Part shown: positions 58,884-64,000 of the stretch, in pieces
How the letters are laid out: the number at the start of each line of letters is the position of its first letter
Numbering within the stretch: the stretch's first letter is position 1
DNA from: Arthrobacter sp. OY3WO11
Lineage (GTDB): Bacteria > Actinomycetota > Actinomycetes > Actinomycetales > Micrococcaceae
Assembly (NCBI RefSeq): GCF_001641125.1
Contig: NZ_LWLP01000001.1
Span: forward strand, 1,065,835-1,129,834
Direction of reading: 5' to 3'
DNA: 64,000 bases
Program-made: the position numbers and the translations under genes
Notes under the pieces: generated by a model
The model's input: only the letters and a program-made list of their open reading frames with translations
Databases searched by the model: none
Told to the model about the DNA's origin: nothing

Positions 58884-60578
58884 CTAGACCGGCACCCGGA
58901 ACGTGAAGGTGGTCCCTTCGCCCAGGGCGCTGTCCACCTCAATGGTGCCGCCGTGCGCCTCAACGATCGCCTTGCTGATCGGCAGGCCCAGCCCCACGCC
59001 CGGGATGGCAGTCCTGCGGACAGTGCTGGCGCGGAAGAACTTGGCGAAAACCTCTGACGCGTCTTCCGGACTCAGGCCCATGCCGGTATCGCTGACCCGG
59101 CATGCCACCTGCCCGTCCTCCCGCGCGAGCGACACCATCACGCTGCCGCCGTCGGGGGAGTACTTGATGGCGTTGGACACCAGGTTGTCCAGCACCTGCG
59201 AGATCCTGGGCCCGTCCACGTGGGCCTCCAGCCGGTCCGGGGTATCAGCTTCCAGCGCCACTCCCGAAGCTGCCGCCCGGGGGATGGCAGAGGAGACGCT
59301 GGAGCGCACCAGCTCTGCCACGTCCACGGCCTCGGGCGTCACGATCAGCTGGCCGTTCCGGCTGGACAGCAGGTCCGATACCAGTGTCAGGAGCCGTTCG
59401 GAGTTCCGGCGGATAATGTCGAGCATGTCACGCTGGGTGTCCTCCGGCTCATCACCGAGCAGGATTTCCACGTAACCCAGGATGGAGGTCAGCGGCGTCC
59501 GGAATTCGTGCGAGACGCTGGAGACAAAATCATCCTTGGCCGTCAGGGCGTTCACCAGGTCCGTCACATCACTGAAGACAATCACGGAACCGGCAAACGC
59601 GCCGTCGTCGTCCTTCATGGCCCGGGCCGTGGTCACGAAGGCGCGCTGTTCGCTTCCGGAGCCCAGCCACACAAGGTAATCGGTGAAGGTTTCCCCGAGG
59701 ACGGCGCGGCGGACCGGCCGCTCCTCAACGGGAACCAGCGTCACGCGGTCTGCCCCGAAAACCAGCAGCTGGGACTCGTTCGGATCCGCGATGCCCTTGG
59801 GCCGGGCGAGTTCGTGGTTGATCCGCTGCCTTCTGTTCATCAGGACGTCATGCCCGTCCGCGTCGACTGCAAGGACCCCCAGGTGGACAGTGTCCAGGAT
59901 GGTGTTCAGGAGCGCCCCCTGGCGCTGGCTGGTGCGCAGGTTGTCCTGCAGTTGGACATCCTTCTCCTCCAGCGCGCGCTGCTGCCGCGTCATGCTGAGC
60001 GTCAATACGCTGACGGAAACCCCGATGCCGAGCATCATGACAGGAAGGAGCAGGGACCGCGCCAGGTCCTGGGGCGTCGGGTTACCCTCCAGCAGCAGCG
60101 GGACCCAAATGATGGCAAGCGGGGCCAGGAAGGACAGCCACAGGGAGGTCCGCGGGTAATATCCCGACGCGCACAGCCAGATCACCGGGAACACTGCCAG
60201 CAGGCTGATCCCAGTAAGGCTTTCCTGCCCGCCGCCCTCCCGGCCCACGGCTATGGACACAAAGTCCAGCAGCGGAATGATGAGGAAACTCGTGTACGGC
60301 AGCCGGTCCCACGGGACCAGGTAGCAGAGGGCCATGATCACCAGCTGGGACACCAGGAAGGCCACGAACAGCGGGTTGTCCATGGTGACGGGGAAGAACG
60401 CCCACACCAAGAATGCTGTGAGGAGCGTCGTCACGAACAGCGGCATCTGGCTCAGCGCCACCCGGTCTGTCAGCCGGTACTCGTGGAAGGGCCGCCGGAA
60501 AAACCTGAGCCTGCCCGATGACCAGGCCACGGGGTGGTCCATGGCGCGGAACTTGCGGGGCGGGGTGTGTGAGGCCAT
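58884..60578 (-). CDS. Membrane sensor histidine kinase with PAS-like domain
   Basis: A 564-residue kinase. An N-terminal region of six hydrophobic segments (about 45-215) is followed by a short coiled coil (RQQRALEEKDVQLQDNLRTS), a PAS-like domain (LDTVHLGVLAVDADG to VIVFSDVTDLVNAL), the H-box VSSVSHEFRTPLTSILGYVE (phospho-His about 355) and the ATPase domain. The N-box is QVLDNLVSNAIKYSPDGGSV, G1 VSDTGMGLSPED and G2 GVGLGLPISKAIVEAHGG. It is divergent from the response regulator gene at 60636, its presumed partner. The signal is unknown. Confidence 0.9.
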   Translation of the reverse strand: MASHTPPRKFRAMDHPVAWSSGRLRFFRRPFHEYRLTDRVALSQMPLFVTTLLTAFLVWAFFPVTMDNPLFVAFLVSQLVIMALCYLVPWDRLPYTSFLIIPLLDFVSIAVGREGGGQESLTGISLLAVFPVIWLCASGYYPRTSLWLSFLAPLAIIWVPLLLEGNPTPQDLARSLLLPVMMLGIGVSVSVLTLSMTRQQRALEEKDVQLQDNLRTSQRQGALLNTILDTVHLGVLAVDADGHDVLMNRRQRINHELARPKGIADPNESQLLVFGADRVTLVPVEERPVRRAVLGETFTDYLVWLGSGSEQRAFVTTARAMKDDDGAFAGSVIVFSDVTDLVNALTAKDDFVSSVSHEFRTPLTSILGYVEILLGDEPEDTQRDMLDIIRRNSERLLTLVSDLLSSRNGQLIVTPEAVDVAELVRSSVSSAIPRAAASGVALEADTPDRLEAHVDGPRISQVLDNLVSNAIKYSPDGGSVMVSLAREDGQVACRVSDTGMGLSPEDASEVFAKFFRASTVRRTAIPGVGLGLPISKAIVEAHGGTIEVDSALGEGTTFTFRVPV

Positions 60579-60635
60579 GCCAGCAGGATATCGGCAGCCA
60601 GCTATACTTCAGACGTTGGCTGCTGAGGGGGCGCT

Positions 60636-61406
60636 ATGAGTGATGCACGAGTGGGACTGGTCATCGAGGATGACCACGACATCCGGGAACTGGTACGCAC
60701 TGTGCTGTCCCAGGCCGGGTTCGACGTAAGCGTGGCCAGCAGCGGGGCAGAGGGTGTCCTCGTTGCCAAGACCCTCAATCCGGACGTCATCACCCTGGAC
60801 CTCGGCCTGCCGGACATCGACGGTTTTGAGGTGTCCCGCCAGATCCGCGAATTTTCGGACGCCTACATTGTGATGCTCACGGCCCGCACCGAGGAGCTGG
60901 ACACCCTGATCGGGCTGGAGTCCGGGGCTGACGACTACCTCACCAAACCGTTCCGCCCCAGGGAGCTCCGCGCCCGCATTGCCGCGATGATGCGCCGTCC
61001 GCGTTCTGTAGCCGATCCTGCTGACGCCACGCCCGGAGATCCCGCAGCCGACGGCGGAGCCGTCCACCCTGAGCGGGGGAACTTCAGCCACAACGGGCTG
61101 GAGCTGAGCTACGCGTCCCGGACCGTGGTTGTTGACGGCAAGGAAATGAACTTGACCCGCACGGAGTTCGAACTCCTGCACGCCCTCCTGGAAGCGGGCC
61201 GGACGGTCCGGACCAAGTCCGACCTGGTGCGCCGCCTGCGGGACGAGGATTACGACGTCGGCAGCTACATAAGCGAGGCAGACGAACGGTCCGTCGAGGT
61301 CCACATGGGCAACCTGCGCAAGAAGCTGGGAGACTCACCCCAGAAGCCGCGCTGGCTCCAGACTGTCCGTGGCGTGGGTTACCGCCTGGCTCCGGGCGAG
61401 CACTGA
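60636..61406 (+). CDS. OmpR-family response regulator
   Basis: A 256-residue regulator. The receiver domain begins VGLVIEDDHDIRELVRTVLS with the acidic pair; the phosphoacceptor is the Asp in DVITLDLGLPDIDGFE (about 55), with MLTART and the conserved Lys in DYLTKPFRPRELRARI. A 30-residue linker follows, then the winged-helix DNA-binding domain (LTRTEFELLHALLEAGRTV to VEVHMGNLRKKLGDSPQKPR, then GVGYRLAPGE). TATACT at 60603-60608 is a likely -10 box. Its 3' end overlaps the convergent Hpt-like gene by 28 bp. Confidence 0.92.
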   Translation: MSDARVGLVIEDDHDIRELVRTVLSQAGFDVSVASSGAEGVLVAKTLNPDVITLDLGLPDIDGFEVSRQIREFSDAYIVMLTARTEELDTLIGLESGADDYLTKPFRPRELRARIAAMMRRPRSVADPADATPGDPAADGGAVHPERGNFSHNGLELSYASRTVVVDGKEMNLTRTEFELLHALLEAGRTVRTKSDLVRRLRDEDYDVGSYISEADERSVEVHMGNLRKKLGDSPQKPRWLQTVRGVGYRLAPGEH

Positions 61407-61789
61407 GACTGCAGACGGTGCATGGTCTGCCGGCTGCACTGGCTGATGGGCCGGAGGAAGGCGGCGGCCAGCTGAGGCAGGACTACTGCCACATCTGAGT
61501 GGCGGGCTTCGCCGCGGAGCTCGCCCTCCAGGTCCATGGCCAGGCCGGCCAGCCGCTCGGCGCCCACCATCTGGCTGGAGGTTTTCAGGCTGAGGACCGC
61601 GTCCACGGAACCTTCCAGGTCTCCCGTGGTCAGTGCCAGCCGAAGGCGTCCAATCCGGTGCGGCAGGTACTCGATGAAGTTCCCCACGAAGACCCTGCAG
61701 TACCCCTCGTCCTCCTCCAGCTCCTCCCTCAACCGGTCGAGAACCGACTGGTCCACCAAGGGCCGGGGGGCATCATCTGCGGCGCTCAT
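61379..61789 (-). CDS. Hpt-like protein lacking the phosphoacceptor histidine
   Basis: A 136-residue four-helix protein resembling histidine phosphotransfer (Hpt) domains: ELEEDEGYCRVFVGNFIEYL, then IGRLRLALTTGDLEGSVDAV and LSLKTSSQMVGAERLAGLAM. Hpt proteins carry His three residues before the Lys of HxLKGSS; here the text is LSLKTSS, so the histidine is Leu and the Gly is Thr. It cannot relay phosphate in the usual way but might still dock on a receiver domain. ATG 61789 is chosen for AAGGA just upstream. It converges on and overlaps the response regulator gene. Confidence 0.72.
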   Translation of the reverse strand: MSAADDAPRPLVDQSVLDRLREELEEDEGYCRVFVGNFIEYLPHRIGRLRLALTTGDLEGSVDAVLSLKTSSQMVGAERLAGLAMDLEGELRGEARHSDVAVVLPQLAAAFLRPISQCSRQTMHRLQSQCSPGARR

Positions 61790-62155
61790 GACGGTCCTTT
61801 CGGCGGGAACAGTCCCTTCCTGGAAGGGGGCGGTTACGTGGGGCATTTGTTTCACTTCAGGTTAGGGGCGTTGCTTTCGCGCGACGGGTTTTGGAAACAG
61901 AATTGTGGGTTTCTTGATGAGACTGCGGGTTTACCCCTACTCCGTGGAACCGTGGTTTTTGCGCCTGGTTTCGCACCCGGTTTCCGCTATCGGGAGCGGC
62001 TGCAGCGGGCCGAGAATAAGGCTGTGCTGCCGGATTTGAACCAATCCATCCTTCCGGCCAGCACTCAAGAATTGCGGCGGGAATGCCTAAAGATTGACTC
62101 AAGATGCCGTGAAAGCGGTGAATCCTGATGGGAGCAGGCACGCAGGAGCGGCGAT
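61790..62155 (-). other. 366-bp non-coding gap upstream of the Hpt-like gene
   Basis: No supportable gene. On the minus strand it contains repeated AAACC units, three preceded by GCG (GCGGAAACC, GCGAAACC, GCGCAAAAACC, within 61953-61985) and further AAACCC at about 61926-61931, 61907-61912 and 61886-61891. A hairpin lies at 62024-62064 (GTGCTGCCGGA against TTCCGGCCAGCAC, one bulge). CTTGAGT occurs twice about 41 bp apart. It could be a long regulatory leader for the Hpt-like gene. Confidence 0.4.
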
Positions 62156-62584
62156 TCAGCGGCCTGTTTCCAGGAACCGCACCAGCTCGGTTTCCAGCGT
62201 TGAACTGTCCTTGAGTTCGCATTCCCACACCGTGAGGACCTGCCAGCCGGCATCTTCCAGCAGGCTGCGTTGATTGGCGTCCCGATCGCGGGTCCGGCTG
62301 CGCTTGGCAGCCCAAAATTCAGCGTTGGCTTTGGGGGCGTGCAGCCCCACGCGGCAGTCATGGAAGTGCCAGAAGCAGCCGTTGACAAAGATCACCTTGC
62401 GGCGGCCGGCGAACACCAGGTCCGGGTTGCCGGGCAGGCGGATGGCGCCAGCTTTGCCGTGCAGCCGGTACCGGTAGCCCTTGGCATGGAGGAGCCTGCG
62501 CACCAGCAGTTCCGGCTTGGTGTTCTTGCCCCGGATCCGGGACATGTTCCAGCTGCGCCGCTCAGGAGTGAGCTTGTCCGCCAT
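62156..62584 (-). CDS. vsr: Very short patch repair endonuclease (Vsr), orphan
   Basis: A 142-residue Vsr-type nickase that cuts 5' of T in T:G mismatches arising by deamination of 5-methylcytosine. Family motifs are SWNMSRIRGKNTKPELLVRR, LHGKAGAIRLPGNPDLVFAG (catalytic Asp), RKVIFVNGCFWHFHDCRVG (zinc and active-site residues) and EDAGWQVLTVWECEL. Vsr genes normally adjoin a cytosine-C5 methyltransferase; none is in this window. It is a stand-alone minus-strand gene between the PNPOx-fold gene and the non-coding gap. Confidence 0.9.
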   Translation of the reverse strand: MADKLTPERRSWNMSRIRGKNTKPELLVRRLLHAKGYRYRLHGKAGAIRLPGNPDLVFAGRRKVIFVNGCFWHFHDCRVGLHAPKANAEFWAAKRSRTRDRDANQRSLLEDAGWQVLTVWECELKDSSTLETELVRFLETGR

Positions 62585-62603
62585 GCCTTCAGTCTAAGAG
62601 CTC

Positions 62604-63038
62604 CTAGATTTCGCGTTCGGGCTGTTCGCCGAACTCGAAGTGGCGGCCGCTGACGGAGGTGGGCTCAATCTCCACGTAGAAGTCCTTCAGGGTGGGCACC
62701 CAAGTCTTCAGCCCCAGTTCCTCCACTGCTGCCAGTTCCGCAGAGTTGCTGAGAACGCGGGCTTTTCCGCGCAGCACTACGGACCATGCCTCCTCGGAGA
62801 GGATGCCGTCCGTTTCGAAGAGAACCGTGGAGTTGATGGTCAACTGGGCCAGCTTGTTGCCCGGAGCCGTCCGCAGATAGATTTTCCGGTTGGCCGTGAC
62901 ATAGTTGACCGGGAAGATATCCGGCTCTCCTGCGACGGAGACCACCAGCCTCCCGTGCTTGGTGCCCTCCAGCAGACGCCAGGACTGCTCGTCGTCGAGC
63001 TCGAGTACGGGTTGTCCATCCACATGTTCAAACATCAT
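62604..63038 (-). CDS. Pyridoxamine 5'-phosphate oxidase-fold (flavin-binding) protein
   Basis: A 144-residue split-barrel protein. The start LELDDEQSWRLLEGTKHGRL followed by VVSVAGEPDIFPVNYV is the signature of the small PNPOx-like family whose members bind FMN or F420 and reduce small molecules. IYLRTAPGNKLAQLTINSTV continues the barrel, and WSVVLRGKARVL follows. The C-terminal VSGRHFEFG is also typical. Cofactor and substrate are not known. It is a single gene upstream of vsr, 20 bp apart. Confidence 0.87.
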   Translation of the reverse strand: MMFEHVDGQPVLELDDEQSWRLLEGTKHGRLVVSVAGEPDIFPVNYVTANRKIYLRTAPGNKLAQLTINSTVLFETDGILSEEAWSVVLRGKARVLSNSAELAAVEELGLKTWVPTLKDFYVEIEPTSVSGRHFEFGEQPEREI

Positions 63039-63099
63039 GAGGCCATTCTTCTACCTAATGTAGAAACGCGCCAGAGGGTTGCGGAACTTCTGGCGCCGG

Positions 63100-63381
63100 T
63101 CAGGAGATGGCGGTTCCGTGCCGCGAGCAGCTGGCACTCCAGGCATGGGGTGACACCTGGACCTTGAGGCGGCGCCCGCACTGGCCGCAGTAGCGCGGCG
63201 GTTCCAGCTGAAGCCGCACAGCGCACTCCCGGTGAGCGGCGCCCCCCACATGCACATCGCACGTCTGGGGGACGTTCGACGGCGGTGCGCTCCCGCCGTC
63301 GAACGTTTCCTGCGGGTACAACTCGCCGCAGTGGCCGCAAAAGCCGCCGGTGATTGGGCTCGTCAAACGGTTGGGGATCAT
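63100..63381 (-). CDS. bsaP: Biotin synthase auxiliary protein
   Basis: A 93-residue protein with three CxxC/CxxxH-type pairs: [25 protein letters not shown] and the end [12 protein letters not shown]. This matches BsaP, the actinobacterial iron-sulphur protein that helps regenerate the sulphur-donating cluster of BioB. The gene overlaps the end of bioB by ATGA, so the two are made together. The segment [20 protein letters not shown] in the middle has two further cysteines. Confidence 0.88.
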   Translation of the reverse strand: MIPNRLTSPITGGFCGHCGELYPQETFDGGSAPPSNVPQTCDVHVGGAAHRECAVRLQLEPPRYCGQCGRRLKVQVSPHAWSASCSRHGTAIS

Positions 63382-64000
63382 AGGGTTTTCTGGAGTTCCT
63401 TGATGGGCATGTTGAGGTCCACCAGCAGGTTGAGGTCGGCGGTGGCGGGACGGCCCAGGGTGGTGAGGTAGTTGCCGACGATGACGGCGTTGATCCCGCC
63501 CAGTAGCCCCTCGCGCGTACCAAGGTCACCGAGGGTGAGCTCCCGGCCGCCGGCGTACCGCAGGACCGTTCGGGGCATGGCCAGCCGGAACGCGGCGATG
63601 GCGCGGAGGGCGTCCTTGCCGTCCATCAGTTGCTGGTTTTCCAGCGGCGTGCCCGGCCTCGGATTGAGGAAGTTCAGCGGCACTTCGTGCGGTTCCAGGG
63701 CAGCCAGTTGCGCGGCCAGTTCTGCACGCTGCTCGAGTGACTCGCCCATGCCGATCAGCGCCCCGCAGCACAGTTCCATTCCGGCGTCCTTGACCATGGC
63801 GCAGGTCTCCAGCCGTTCCTCGTAGCTGTGGGTGGTGACCACCTGCGGGAAGTAGCTCCGTGCCGTCTCGAGGTTGTGGTTGTAGCGGTGCACTCCCCAT
63901 GAAGCGAGCTGGTCCACCTGGTGCCGGGTGAGCATGCCCAGGGAGCAGGCGATGTTGATGTCCACCTCTTCATTGATGCGGTCGACTGCGAACTTGATCT
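63378..64000 (-). CDS. bioB: Biotin synthase, C-terminal part (5' end outside window)
   Basis: The last 207 or so residues of BioB, the radical-SAM enzyme that inserts sulphur into dethiobiotin. Seen here are [38 protein letters not shown], the cluster ligand region [20 protein letters not shown] (the [2Fe-2S] cysteines), [37 protein letters not shown] and [14 protein letters not shown], with the [2Fe-2S] Arg expected there. The frame runs open to the window edge; the CxxxCxxC motif lies beyond it. Coupled by ATGA to bsaP. Confidence 0.92.
   Translation of the reverse strand, partial: IKFAVDRINEEVDINIACSLGMLTRHQVDQLASWGVHRYNHNLETARSYFPQVVTTHSYEERLETCAMVKDAGMELCCGALIGMGESLEQRAELAAQLAALEPHEVPLNFLNPRPGTPLENQQLMDGKDALRAIAAFRLAMPRTVLRYAGGRELTLGDLGTREGLLGGINAVIVGNYLTTLGRPATADLNLLVDLNMPIKELQKTL

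Noticed and set aside
62088..62113. TAAA-N14-GCCGTGAA resembling a flagellar or WhiG-type sigma promoter on the plus strand
   Set aside because: The spacing is one base short of the usual 15, and no plus-strand gene follows.
1..64000. CRISPR arrays, insertion sequences or prophage genes
   Set aside because: I looked for regularly spaced direct repeats, transposase motifs and phage structural genes and found none.

Overview
The window is high-GC chromosomal DNA from an actinobacterium, most probably an Arthrobacter/Pseudarthrobacter-type member of the Micrococcaceae. The indications are dense ATGA/GTGA start-stop overlaps, TANNNT -10 boxes with leaderless starts, a DUF222/HNH (13E12-family) gene, a BioB gene followed by the actinobacterial biotin synthase auxiliary protein, a UvrD/PcrA helicase with a low-complexity N-terminus, and an inositol cluster built like that of Corynebacterium (including the Cgl0159-type barrel protein). 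I see no insertion sequence, prophage, CRISPR array or replication origin.

Layout. 1-9.3 kb: the end of a GH38 alpha-mannosidase; an HTH regulator/membrane protein pair; an ABC-F ATPase coupled to an ABC exporter; a Nudix/DUF6314 pair directly behind a tRNA-Arg gene; two membrane proteins; an inositol-monophosphatase-family enzyme. 9.4-18.2 kb: a DUF222/HNH gene with frame problems, PcrA helicase, a glycosyltransferase, a lipoprotein and sucCD, closed by two large hairpins. 18.2-19.7 kb: SRPBCC/ArsR pair and a tautomerase.

19.8-29.9 kb is a complete-looking myo-inositol catabolic operon (iolC, Cgl0159-like aldolase, iolD, mmsA/iolA, iolE, iolG, iolH and an IolT-type sugar porter). It is followed by a second sugar/polyol block at 29.9-39.0 kb: four Gfo/Idh/MocA or TIM-barrel genes in use, a LacI regulator, an Frc/Rbs-type ABC importer, and one short in-frame fusion scar. 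iolB and a GntR regulator resembling IolR lie apart at 40.9-42.5 kb. Copies of one operator-like decamer (consensus TGWCAGKACA) sit in front of iolC, the ABC importer, the minus-strand Gfo operon, the tautomerase gene and the GntR gene. In the first two, two copies are spaced exactly 16 bp apart with the second one covering a TTGACA -35 box. I read this as one IolR-type regulon that unites the scattered loci.

42.7-52 kb: a LOG-family protein, a matrixin-like metalloprotease, a ferritin-like/VIT1 transporter, a small acidic protein, then a sodium:solute symporter, XRE-cupin regulator, ureohydrolase and TPP-dependent decarboxylase. That group could import and degrade a guanidino compound. The symporter and ureohydrolase promoters share another operator-like sequence. 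52-58.6 kb: MarR plus DHA2 efflux pump, and a heterodimeric ABC exporter with complementary degenerate ATPase motifs, coupled to a thioesterase. 58.6-64 kb: a sensor kinase/response regulator pair, an Hpt-like protein lacking the phosphoacceptor histidine, an orphan Vsr endonuclease, a PNPOx-fold protein, and the 3' end of the biotin synthase locus.

All family assignments come from reading motifs by eye; no database search was run.
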